Positions 1 to 7,784 of a stretch of 64,000 bases of DNA are shown here, in pieces. Origin of the DNA: DAOLCO01 sp964612555 (GTDB taxonomy: Bacteria > Bdellovibrionota_C > UBA2361 > SZUA-149 > DAOLCO01); assembly GCA_964612555.1 (NCBI GenBank), contig CAZTBW010000003.1, positions 62,001 through 126,000 on the forward strand, read 5' to 3'. Each line of letters starts with the position of its first letter. Position 1 is the stretch's first letter. The translations under genes and the position numbers were made by a program. Below the pieces are notes generated by a model. That model ran no database searches, was not told where the DNA came from, and was given only the letters and a program-made list of their open reading frames with translations.

Positions 1-485
1 CCACCGAGCCATCTTCTTGAGACATAGTATGCCCCGCAGCGTCTTGCTTCTTCAACCACGGCATCCTGTGCCTGCTTCTTTGTTCCCACAAAGAGAATCG
101 AACCACCACGGGCAGCAACTTCAATGATTGCCTCTCGTGCTTTTGACCACGATTCGATAGTTCGTGGAAGATGAATAACGTGAATTCCGTTTCTGACTCC
201 GTAAATGAATTTGCTCATTGCCGGGTTCCATCTTGAAGTCTGGTGACCAAAATGTACTCCCGCTTCCAGGAGTGATCTGAGGCTTATTTCTACAGGGGCA
301 CGAGGGGTGATATCCCTGTTTGCAGCAGACTGATTTCCAGAATGACTCCCCGGGCGACTTTCTGAAGCCGATACACTTCCTGAAGCCGATACATTGTTAG
401 TACTTGCGGCAACTACCTTTGGTGCGCCTTCTTTTCTTTCAGGTGACATATCTGAATGACTTACCTGTTCACTTGCTGTTTCCAC
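1..485 (-). CDS. rpsB: 30S ribosomal protein S2, N-terminal part, cut by window edge
   Basis: Reverse-strand translation gives the S2 signature LLEAGVHFGHQTSRWNP, then FIYGVRNGIHVIHL, ILFVGTKKQA and YYVSRRWLGG, in the order found in S2, a small-subunit protein that binds near the head of the 30S. The gene runs off the left edge, so only about 161 residues are visible. I place the start at GTG 485 because AAAGGA lies 8 bases before it; the in-frame ATG at 449 has no ribosome site. S2 normally starts a few residues before its LLEAGVHFGHQ motif, but here about 50-60 Ser/Ala-rich residues precede it, including an 18-base duplicated unit (362-375 and 380-393). The family is certain; the exact start is less so. 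Confidence 0.93.
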   Translation of the reverse strand, partial: METASEQVSHSDMSPERKEGAPKVVAASTNNVSASGSVSASESRPGSHSGNQSAANRDITPRAPVEISLRSLLEAGVHFGHQTSRWNPAMSKFIYGVRNGIHVIHLPRTIESWSKAREAIIEVAARGGSILFVGTKKQAQDAVVEEARRCGAYYVSRRWLG

Positions 486-1001
486 TTTCTTTATCCTTTT
501 ATACTAATCTCAATCTTGGTTATTCCTTGCCCGTAACAACATATGCATCGTCGGTAATGCAGACATATGCAAAAACCAGCATCACGAGTAATACGTATGA
601 GTTAGAATACGTAAAAACTGCGACGCTGCACCCGGTAGTCAGCATTACGGCACTACCAGGCACCAAGATATTGTTACAGGTGCGTAAACGTATATTTCCT
701 GATCGTCTTATATTCAGGCAATAAGTGCTGCGAACACTACCACGAGCCACCACGTACATCAAGTTATGCAGGGAAGACCAAAGGCTATAACACACCTTTT
801 TTATAAATAACTATTGGCACCCGGCTACCTGATAGTATGCCACAGTTTGGTATGAATAATTTATTTTTTTTCTAAAGTAAAAACAGGCACTTAAATAGGT
901 TTTAGGAATTTTTTATTGTTTTCGGTGAGATAAGTCTGAAAACCCTGCGAAAATAAATGGGGGAAAGGAATTAACATTAAAGATAAATCATACAAGCTAT
1001 T
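486..1001. other. Divergent intergenic region, probable rpsB leader and sctL promoter
   Basis: About 516 bases separate the divergent rpsB and sctL genes. Short frames on both strands (404-724 plus, 520-795 minus) have no convincing ribosome site and no recognisable protein content. On the rpsB side the DNA holds short direct and inverted repeats (CATATGCA at 540 and 570; GGTAGT facing ACTACC near 634-657), compatible with a long structured rpsB leader. I cannot match it to a known S2-binding leader by eye, and I see no clear sigma70 promoter. Confidence 0.4.
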
Positions 1002-1772
1002 ATGCCCATACAAGGTACTCTCACGAAAAATTTACATATAAAAACAGAAGGCAAGCTGATTAAAAAATTGCTTGTCCAGCATGATATTCTCAAAAAATCC
1101 CTCGCCGATGATATCAAAGCCACCATGGCAGAAGCCGAACAAAGGCGTAAGGATTTTGAAAAAGAGGGATATGATAAAGGTTTCAGGCAAGGGCTTAAAA
1201 ATGGGCTTGAGGCTCTGTTTGTTATGGAAGTGGTGAAACAGGAGCTTCTTCTCAAGCTGGATTCGCACATTTGTGAAATCGTAAAGAATATTTCAAAAGA
1301 GGTGTTGAGTGAAGCTTTGAGTACTCAGGAAGGGAGCATCCTTGGGAGAATCAAACGAGCTGTAAATGCTTTTTTAAATCATTCTTCAGGGAGTGGAAAA
1401 GGAATTTCTGTTCATGTATCTCCTGAAGACTACGAAACCCTGATTGATAGTGATTACTTTAATAATAAAAATCTGTGCTGTGTTTCAGATTCCAGGGTCT
1501 CAAAAGGAGATGCGATACTTCACACCCCTTCAGGGGAGATAGAAATCAAGCCGGGCAAACATCTTGATCATATTCTTTTACATCTTTCACGCATGCAGCT
1601 CGTTCCGGAAGAAACACTTGAGGCGTGTGATCACAAGGTCAAACTAGTCCTTCGACCAATAAGTTTTTGCACATGCAAAAACACTGAAAATAGCTCAGGA
1701 CTAGTGCCGAGCGATACCTCAAAGTCCGAAAACTTTCGGGTCGAGGCACTAGTAATACAGGATGCCGCATGA
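1002..1772 (+). CDS. sctL: Type III secretion/flagellar stator protein, SctL/FliH-like
   Basis: This 256-residue protein resembles the HrpE/YscL/FliH family, peripheral-stalk proteins that bind the export ATPase and dock it at the sorting platform. It has a charged helical N-terminal half (residues about 20-100, with EAEQRRKDFEKEGYDKGFRQG) and a globular C-terminal half with VSKGDAILHTPSGEIEI, as in the SctL C-terminal domain. The assignment rests mainly on its partner: its stop overlaps the start of the sctN/fliI-type ATPase in an ATGA, so the two are translationally coupled. The last about 25 codons run through a nested inverted repeat (1700-1753) and look unlike the rest of the protein. 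FliH is an alternative name; no other secretion gene lies in the window. Confidence 0.72.
   Translation: MPIQGTLTKNLHIKTEGKLIKKLLVQHDILKKSLADDIKATMAEAEQRRKDFEKEGYDKGFRQGLKNGLEALFVMEVVKQELLLKLDSHICEIVKNISKEVLSEALSTQEGSILGRIKRAVNAFLNHSSGSGKGISVHVSPEDYETLIDSDYFNNKNLCCVSDSRVSKGDAILHTPSGEIEIKPGKHLDHILLHLSRMQLVPEETLEACDHKVKLVLRPISFCTCKNTENSSGLVPSDTSKSENFRVEALVIQDAA
1700..1753. repeat. Nested inverted repeat inside the 3' end of sctL
   Basis: Outer arms ACTAGTGCC (1700-1708) and GGCACTAGT (1745-1753) are perfect complements. Inside lie CCTC/GAGG (717-720, 743-746) and CCGAA/TTCGG (726-730, 735-739), so the 54 bases can form a stacked hairpin. The element is in frame and encodes the polar tail of sctL. 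It resembles a palindromic element inserted into a coding region, but only one copy is visible. Confidence 0.6.
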
Positions 1773-3079
1773 ATCATAATTTTTCACATATATTACCTTA
1801 CAGTACCTGCGGACGGGTACTTTCAGTTCAGGGCACCACCATCTGTGTAGAGCTGCCCTTTGCAAGACTTGGAGATATACTTAAAATTGATGGCGGAGAT
1901 ACTCCGGTTCTTGCCCAGGTAGTATCCTTTAATGAACGACATATCATTGCATCTCCCATGGGGTCTCTCCGTTCCATTTCCCCCGGGGCAAAAGTAACAA
2001 GTGCTGAAGATGCCTCCTCCCTGTATCTTTCACCAAAGTCTGTTGGAGCACTTTTAAATGCATTTGGTGAGAACATCATGGACGCTCCCAAAAAAATATT
2101 TTCAGCTCCTGTCTCTTCACTGCTTCCCGAAGGTCATTACCAGTTATTTACCAAGCCCAAAGCCGTACAGGAAAGGAGACCTGTGACTGAAAGGCTTCAC
2201 ACGGGTATCCGCTCACTGGACGCACATACGACTCTGGGCAAGGGGCAGCGTATAGTAATTCTTGCCGAACCCGGGGTTGGAAAGTCAAGTCTTTTACTTT
2301 CTCTTGCTGAGCAGGTTGAGGTGGATCTTGTTGTAGTTGCACTTATAGGTGAGCGGGGTCGGGAAGTAACAGAATTTTATGAAGAACTTTCAGGGAGCAG
2401 TGCTCTTGCAAAAACCGTTCTTGTTGCCTCTACCAGTGATGAGCCGGCACCCGTTCGAGCGCAAGCAGCAGAAACAGCGCTTAGAATTGCCGAAATCGCC
2501 GCAGATAATGGTGCCCATGTTCTTTTTGCCTTCGATTCCCTCACCCGTTACCTGAGATCCTTAAGAGATATCGGACTTTCTGCCGGGGAACTCCCCATCC
2601 GCCGTGGTTATCCGGCTTCTGTATTCGAAAAGATTCCGGCGCTGATAGAACGTGCAGGAAATTATGGAACCGGTTCCATTACCGGAATATACACCATGCT
2701 CTCTACCTCAGAACTGGATGAAGACCCTTTGGTGGAAGAAGTAAAAGGACTAACTGATGGTCACATAGTACTAAGCAGAGCCCTTGCCGAGCAAGGTCAC
2801 TTCCCCGCCGTAAACATCCGAAAATCCCTCTCCCGCCTCCAAAGAAGATTCCTCCCCGAACACCTTTTCAAACAAATACAAAAAATCAAATCACGCTACG
2901 CAGAACTCACCGACTCAAGAGAACTCCTCATGGTATCCGGAAACCACGAACTCCTGCTAAAAAAAGACGAAGAACTACAGGCAATAAATCAATTTTTAAA
3001 ACAGGAAAGTAATATCTGCACTTCTTATGAAAATCTGGAAAACGAAATAAAATCTCTGGCTGGGTGTTTAGGTCTTTAG
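1769..3079 (+). CDS. sctN: Type III secretion/flagellar export ATPase, SctN/FliI
   Basis: The 436-residue protein has the full FliI/YscN signature set: beta-barrel N-domain (1-100), P-loop AEPGVGKSS (166-174), GERGREV (194-200), Walker B region VLFAFDSLTRYLRSLRDIGL (251-270), RRGYPASVF (278-286), GSITGIYTML (302-311), and DGHIVLSRALAEQGHFPAVN followed by SLSR (330-356). The enzyme hydrolyses ATP as a hexamer at the base of the injectisome or flagellar export gate and unfolds or detaches substrates. It overlaps sctL by 4 bases and is followed by a convergent gene, so the pair stands alone. Codon use in its last third (about 2790-2960) shifts to C-ending codons. SctN versus FliI cannot be decided without a tree. 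Confidence 0.93.
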   Translation: MNHNFSHILPYSTCGRVLSVQGTTICVELPFARLGDILKIDGGDTPVLAQVVSFNERHIIASPMGSLRSISPGAKVTSAEDASSLYLSPKSVGALLNAFGENIMDAPKKIFSAPVSSLLPEGHYQLFTKPKAVQERRPVTERLHTGIRSLDAHTTLGKGQRIVILAEPGVGKSSLLLSLAEQVEVDLVVVALIGERGREVTEFYEELSGSSALAKTVLVASTSDEPAPVRAQAAETALRIAEIAADNGAHVLFAFDSLTRYLRSLRDIGLSAGELPIRRGYPASVFEKIPALIERAGNYGTGSITGIYTMLSTSELDEDPLVEEVKGLTDGHIVLSRALAEQGHFPAVNIRKSLSRLQRRFLPEHLFKQIQKIKSRYAELTDSRELLMVSGNHELLLKKDEELQAINQFLKQESNICTSYENLENEIKSLAGCLGL

Positions 3080-3093
3080 AAATAGCTGTATTT

Positions 3094-4023
3094 TTAGATA
3101 GTTTCCATCTCTTTAACCTTCACTATCGAATACACCGCTTGAAGAAGTGGACAATCCAGCTCTGCTTCACGTGCATACTTTAGTAAAGTCCCATGAACCG
3201 TGTCTACTTCTGTACGTTGTCCTTTTTCCAAATCAAGTAGTAAAGAGGTTTTGGCGTGTTTGCCTTCAGCTTTGTAATAATCAATCTTCTTTATAATTTC
3301 TTCTTTTTGAGAATCCGAAATTTCTATTCCCTGACTTGCAGCAATTGAAAATGTTTCGTTTAAGAAACGTCGAAGTAAAGCTTCTCCATCAGGGTTGTGT
3401 ACAATTTTTCCTATTTCGGATTGATAAAGGACAGTCATACCGGAAAAAGCGGCAATCCATACCAGTTTTAACCACATCTCAAGTTCAATTGCCGGAGAAC
3501 AGTTTGCTTTAATATTTGCTGATTTAAGAAATGATTCGATCGTATCAAGTACGGGGTCGGATTTGTTTTCACGGGCACCAAAAGTAAGGGTGCATAAACC
3601 AGAAATCTGTTCAACGCAGCCCGGGTTTTTGATGCGGGAGTTTATGTATATTAGACCCGGATAAATTCTGTCCAGCTTTACATATTTCTGAATTTCCCTG
3701 TCGTTCTCAAGACCGGTCTGAAAAGTAATGATTGTAGTATCTGCTGTGACTACTGAAGCCAGTGCTCTAGCAACTTCCGAAGTTGAGTAGGATTTTACAA
3801 AGACCAGAACAAGCTCAGGATCCCTCACCTCTGAAATCTGACTGAGCACCTTAACACGAGGTACCACAAAATCTTCATTTTGAGATTTTACGGTAAGACC
3901 AGATTTTGCCAAGGCTTCCCCATGCACACCACGGGCAACAAAAGTCACATCCGCCCCAGCCCTCGCAAGAAGACCACCAAAGTAAGCACCTGTACCCCCT
4001 GCACCAACAATAACTGTTCGCAT
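3094..4023 (-). CDS. PanE/ApbA-family ketopantoate reductase-like protein
   Basis: This 309-residue protein begins with an NADP-binding Rossmann motif GAGGTG (7-12) and has the two-domain layout of 2-dehydropantoate 2-reductase, which makes pantoate for coenzyme A. The helix containing the catalytic lysine reads KLVWIAAFSGMTVL. Canonical PanE has Asn at the two positions occupied here by Ile and Ser, so this belongs to the divergent PanE-like group whose substrate is often unknown. GAGG lies 6 bases before the ATG. The gene is convergent with sctN and lies downstream of the Lrp-like regulator on the same strand. The fold is sure, the substrate is not. Confidence 0.8.
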   Translation of the reverse strand: MRTVIVGAGGTGAYFGGLLARAGADVTFVARGVHGEALAKSGLTVKSQNEDFVVPRVKVLSQISEVRDPELVLVFVKSYSTSEVARALASVVTADTTIITFQTGLENDREIQKYVKLDRIYPGLIYINSRIKNPGCVEQISGLCTLTFGARENKSDPVLDTIESFLKSANIKANCSPAIELEMWLKLVWIAAFSGMTVLYQSEIGKIVHNPDGEALLRRFLNETFSIAASQGIEISDSQKEEIIKKIDYYKAEGKHAKTSLLLDLEKGQRTEVDTVHGTLLKYAREAELDCPLLQAVYSIVKVKEMETI

Positions 4024-4095
4024 ACCAACCTCGGAGTTATTATGGGAAATTAGAACGCAGTATAAACCATGAAATCCAGCTAGGCAAAAACAATC

Positions 4096-4665
4096 TTAGT
4101 TGTGTGGTAATGCGCCCCGCTCTCTTGCCAGTTTAATAACACTTGAATAATCCCACTTATGGAGACTATCGACCATGAGCATATCAAATCTTCTTAGCGA
4201 GCCTGGAGTTACTTTGGTCATCTGCATTACAATATCCTTGGCTTGTTGATAATCATCAACTTCAACATCTATATCAAAATCATGACTTCCAATCGTTCTT
4301 AATAGTGCTACTACATTTGGATGTTGACGACAGAATTCTTGCAGGCGCTCTAAGGATCCCTGCTTAATTTGTTCAATTTGAATTTGTATCTTTGAATATA
4401 AAATTTTCCTTGCTTGAGGTGCAAGTATAACCCAACTTCCTCTGAGCCATCCGGATCTTTCCAGCTTCTTTATACGATAGGTTATCGCCTCTCCCGTGAA
4501 TGAATCAACAATACCCATTGACACCAGTTTTCGAGCGATTTCTGAATGAGAGGAGCGTGCATTTTGTGCCAGTATTTCCAGGATACCGTAGTCTATATCG
4601 GATAGCTTTGATTTTTCATAGACTTTATCGACACTTTTATAATTCCTTTTTTTTCTATCAATCAA
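4096..4665 (-). CDS. Lrp/AsnC-like transcriptional regulator
   Basis: The 189-residue protein has an N-terminal winged helix-turn-helix (DYGILEILAQNARSSHSEIARKL, then AITYRIKKLERSGWL, residues about 25-80) followed by a ligand-binding-like RAM domain with the alternating pattern of AsnC/Lrp proteins (about 85-180). Such proteins bind DNA as dimers or octamers and often sense amino acids. The only start within the open frame is TTG 4665; no ATG or GTG occurs between it and the upstream in-frame stop, which is the stop of the ATPase gene. No strong ribosome site is visible, so translation may depend on the upstream gene. The adjacent PanE-like gene could be a target, but this is inference. Confidence 0.72.
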   Translation of the reverse strand: MIDRKKRNYKSVDKVYEKSKLSDIDYGILEILAQNARSSHSEIARKLVSMGIVDSFTGEAITYRIKKLERSGWLRGSWVILAPQARKILYSKIQIQIEQIKQGSLERLQEFCRQHPNVVALLRTIGSHDFDIDVEVDDYQQAKDIVMQMTKVTPGSLRRFDMLMVDSLHKWDYSSVIKLARERGALPHN

Positions 4666-4764
4666 ATAATTTCGTGAGAAGAATTCCAGTAAGGAAGGTT
4701 TTCTAATGTTTTTACAAAAAAGGTCTCTGATCCTTCCGCTTTTTACTTTTGCACTACCATACAG

Positions 4765-5958
4765 TTACACGAGCACTCCTATTGAAACAGAACGCTCTCT
4801 TGAGCTAATAATCTTGTCCTTTTTACCATTATGAACAAACAGGATTTTGGCATTTGGGTTTTCTTTTAGAAAACTATTGCTGCTGCCATATGCAGTATAA
4901 GAAGGATTTTCTTCGATAGTCGGGATTATACCCAATACATTTTTTTGATCTCGCAAAACAAAGGGAACAAGCGCACCAGATCTGGTTCTATATTGGGTAA
5001 GCCTGATCTTTAATTCAGGTCTGTACATCCATTGTGCCCTACAGTTTGCATAAAAATAATGTTCAAGCTCCTGCAACTCAGTCCTTGCCTGCAACATCAG
5101 GTGAGTAGCTTCTCCTTGATCTTCTAAATATAAAACCGGAGCTTGTTGACCACCTTCCGTATCATATACCCTTAACAAAAACATTGACTCAAATGCAGAA
5201 AGTAATTTTTTGATTGTAGGTATGGAAATCCTTGTAATTCTGCTGGTCTCAGAAAAATTTAATGGCATTCCCTGTCTATTAGCAAAATAAGTCAACAAAG
5301 ATAAAATTGTTCTTAATGACAAGGTCGTCTCAAAAATAAGTTTCAAATCTCTCTCCAGCATGGTTTGCAACTGGGTTTCAAATTTCTGAAACTGCATTGC
5401 CTCATTTCTGACAGAAAATATCCCAGGCAAACCTCCGTTTTTGAGATAACGGCTTATTTCTTTCTTGAGATCCGCCGTTTTGCTCTTAATCTCGAAATCA
5501 ACATTTTTTGCATTTAAAAATCTTATTAGACTATCAGATAATGGCAGATGTTTGAGCTCCGAATAATTCATTGGTAAAAGTTCCCAATTAATTATCCTCC
5601 CGGTAAGTGATTCCTTAATCACCTTTCTACTTGAAAACCTGACAGACCCTGTAAGTAATATTTGACCAGGTTTTTTATTAAGACGAACATATTCTTTTAA
5701 AGCAGGAAATAATTCTGGTGCTAACTGACATTCATCTATCACCAGAGGATTTCCATGGTTATGTTCCAGAAATTCAAATGGATTAAGTCGAACAGCATCC
5801 AATGTCTGCCTGATGTCCAAGGTGTGATATGCAGATGATATCATTGATGACAAAGTAGTTTTCCCTACTTGCCGATGACCCAAAATCCCGACAATCGGAC
5901 TATACTTAAGTGCTTCAATTAACAGCTTTTTTAAATATCTTTCTCTTTGATGCGGCAT
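4765..5958 (-). CDS. AAA ATPase with C-terminal DUF4143 domain (first copy)
   Basis: The 397-residue protein has a P-loop GHRQVGKTT (about 26-34), Walker B-like LVIDECQ, a sensor-like ILLTGS and the SLTGRI segment typical of the AAA_14/DUF4143 family. The C-terminal region usually carries a degenerate nuclease-like fold. Members are often multi-copy, patchily distributed and of unknown cellular function; toxin-antitoxin or mobile-gene roles have been suggested. A perfect 15-bp inverted repeat (5974-6019) lies 15 bases upstream of the start and could be an operator. The start ATG 5958 lacks a clear ribosome site. A second, diverged family member lies at 34845-36176. Confidence 0.85.
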   Translation of the reverse strand: MPHQRERYLKKLLIEALKYSPIVGILGHRQVGKTTLSSMISSAYHTLDIRQTLDAVRLNPFEFLEHNHGNPLVIDECQLAPELFPALKEYVRLNKKPGQILLTGSVRFSSRKVIKESLTGRIINWELLPMNYSELKHLPLSDSLIRFLNAKNVDFEIKSKTADLKKEISRYLKNGGLPGIFSVRNEAMQFQKFETQLQTMLERDLKLIFETTLSLRTILSLLTYFANRQGMPLNFSETSRITRISIPTIKKLLSAFESMFLLRVYDTEGGQQAPVLYLEDQGEATHLMLQARTELQELEHYFYANCRAQWMYRPELKIRLTQYRTRSGALVPFVLRDQKNVLGIIPTIEENPSYTAYGSSNSFLKENPNAKILFVHNGKKDKIISSRERSVSIGVLV

Positions 5959-5973
5959 TTAAGGAGTATATCA

Positions 5974-6019
5974 TGTTTCTGTAAAATCAGAAAGGGGGTT
6001 TTTCGATTTTACAGAAACA
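5974..6019. repeat. Perfect 15-bp inverted repeat upstream of DUF4143 gene
   Basis: TGTTTCTGTAAAATC (5974-5988) and GATTTTACAGAAACA (6005-6019) are exact complements separated by 16 bases. It begins 15 bases upstream of the ATPase start codon, in the promoter/leader position, so an autoregulatory operator or a recognition site for the ATPase itself is plausible. Confidence 0.8.
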
Positions 6020-6157
6020 ACTTTCTGAGCCAGGCTCTTAATCAATTTAAATGAGGGGAATATCAAATTCACTAATGGGTCTCAAATCAGTTTTTTAGAC
6101 AAATAAAGAGATATTCCAGTAAACATATTAATAATATTAAATAGTTATAATAATTAT

Positions 6158-6195
6158 TTAGCCACTAATGGTATATTAACTTCATTAGTGGCTAA
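6158..6195. repeat. 13-bp inverted repeat TTAGCCACTAATG
   Basis: TTAGCCACTAATG (6158-6170) and CATTAGTGGCTAA (6183-6195) pair perfectly around a 12-base loop. CACTAATGG recurs at 6070-6078. It could be an operator for the downstream thioredoxin-like gene or a weak terminator; there is no clean U-tract. Confidence 0.65.
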
Positions 6196-6322
6196 GTTTA
6201 TTTCTCTATTCCAGGTGCTGTCTTCTCAAGTGGAATCTACCGAGTTGTGCAACTAAATCAGGCTGTATCTAAATAACATAAATAGATCGTAAGCATGCAA
6301 TACCGATTATGGATAAGGTTTT

Positions 6323-7753
6323 ATGCCACAAACTCAGATCAATAGAAGACCAAAAGAAACTCAAACAGAGCAGGCTCGTTCAGAATCTGCCTCTTTACCC
6401 GCGGCTCAGGTGTCGAATAGTGACCCTGAAATAAAACTTGAAAAAAATGGGAAGAGTATAAAAATCAACCTGCCGGAAGGTTCTGTTACTGGTTTTACAT
6501 ACGAACGACAAGAGGCTGATTATCGTGCGAAGGGACATATCTCTCCTTTAGAAAACAGCGTGAAAAGCATCAATATGGGACAGGTTCTTATCGAAAAAAC
6601 CAATGGAGGTTTACAAATTAGCATACCCGATAATCTTACCCTGACTGCCATTACAACAAAAGCAGATGGAACTCTGGTTAAAACAATTATCAGTAATGCT
6701 GGTATTGAAGCATCGCAAACACCACCACACGTTTCGCAAGTTCAAAAGACCCCGGAAGTCAGTAAAATTTCTGAAGCACCAAAGCAAGTAAAAGAAGTAG
6801 ACACAGAACCCACAAGCAAGGTTGGTGTCTCGCTTCCGATGAGTAAAAGTCTTGATTCCTTGAAGTTACAGGCTAAGGAATTAAACTTGCCAGAGTCTGT
6901 CGCGCTGAAAGCCGCCGAACATAATTTGACAGATCTGAGTAAGGTAAAGATTCTGGGTGGAGAATATCAGCACTGTACAGATCAGGCTTGTATCAGCCTG
7001 GGTAAAGTTCATCCGTCTCAGCCTCAGGAGTTATCAAAGCAAACGACACCAGAACCGGCAGCAGTAAAATCGACTCCTGAAAAATCTCCAGTAAAAGAGG
7101 TCGATCTAGGCTCTCTGGCACCGGGTAGCGTCATTCATTATACCTATGCCGTAAGTGGGGGTACCGCAAAAGGAACCATAAATGTCCCTGCTGAGGGGTC
7201 ACAAAGTCGCTCGATATCAATTCCCGGAGTTGGAACCTTAACACGGAATACAGACAAAAGTTTTTCTTTCTCAGAAGCCAGAGATTTTAAGGGTACGATC
7301 AGTGTTGGAGAGACGAGAAAAGAGTTCAAGGCGGAATCGGAATCCAGTGTCAGCACTTCAACCGCTCAAGTTCCAAAACAAAAAGAACAAGAACAAAGCA
7401 GAGGTACGCAGGCAAAAGCATTATCAATGAGCTCTGCTGAGGCAAAGAAATATGTGAGTACGCATAAGGATGAAAACATTGTCCTTATTGTCACTGCTCC
7501 TGAGGTCTGTGGACCATGTAGAAATTATGAACCTCAGGTACATGAGGCAAGCGCACAGGCAGAAAATACAACATTTATTACCGTAGATATCGGAAGAAGT
7601 TTTTCAGATAGTAACTTAGGTGTACAAGGGGTGCCTGCTACTATTATGTTTCGTAAGGAGCGAACAAATTCTAATCAGGAAGCTGGTAGAATTAGCGGTT
7701 TTATGAGCTCAAGAGATCTTTTGCAGAGGATAAAAGAAAGACTTTCTTTTTAA
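6323..7753 (+). CDS. Large protein with C-terminal thioredoxin-like domain
   Basis: This 476-residue protein ends in a thioredoxin-like domain (about 370-476) with active site CGPC (396-399), a VDIGR strand and the cis-proline segment VQGVPATIMF, so it probably acts in thiol-disulfide exchange. The first about 370 residues are Ser/Thr/Pro/Gln-rich linkers around two similar beta-rich units (about 51-105 and 266-330; both carry a GSV..(F/Y)TY...AKG pattern). There is no signal peptide or membrane segment, so the protein is cytosolic or uses a non-Sec route. AAGG lies 6 bases before the ATG. I do not recognise the beta units. The gene stands alone between a repeat-rich promoter region and the convergent der operon. 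Confidence 0.75.
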   Translation: MPQTQINRRPKETQTEQARSESASLPAAQVSNSDPEIKLEKNGKSIKINLPEGSVTGFTYERQEADYRAKGHISPLENSVKSINMGQVLIEKTNGGLQISIPDNLTLTAITTKADGTLVKTIISNAGIEASQTPPHVSQVQKTPEVSKISEAPKQVKEVDTEPTSKVGVSLPMSKSLDSLKLQAKELNLPESVALKAAEHNLTDLSKVKILGGEYQHCTDQACISLGKVHPSQPQELSKQTTPEPAAVKSTPEKSPVKEVDLGSLAPGSVIHYTYAVSGGTAKGTINVPAEGSQSRSISIPGVGTLTRNTDKSFSFSEARDFKGTISVGETRKEFKAESESSVSTSTAQVPKQKEQEQSRGTQAKALSMSSAEAKKYVSTHKDENIVLIVTAPEVCGPCRNYEPQVHEASAQAENTTFITVDIGRSFSDSNLGVQGVPATIMFRKERTNSNQEAGRISGFMSSRDLLQRIKERLSF

Positions 7754-7784
7754 CTCCCAAGTAGTATCTAAGGGTTGCATAATC

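Larger units (their letters stand above)
5959..6322. other. Intergenic region holding two inverted repeats
   Basis: The 364-base divergent gap between the DUF4143 ATPase and the thioredoxin-like gene contains no open frame of note. It holds a 15-bp perfect palindrome close to the ATPase start, a 13-bp palindrome at 6158-6195, and an extra CACTAATGG half-site at 6070-6078. The tract 6115-6160 is extremely AT-rich. AAGG lies 6 bases before the ATG at 6323. Confidence 0.6.

Noticed and set aside
404..795. Overlapping frames on both strands in the rpsB upstream region
   Set aside because: No ribosome site, odd composition and overlap with the S2 start region; treated as leader DNA.
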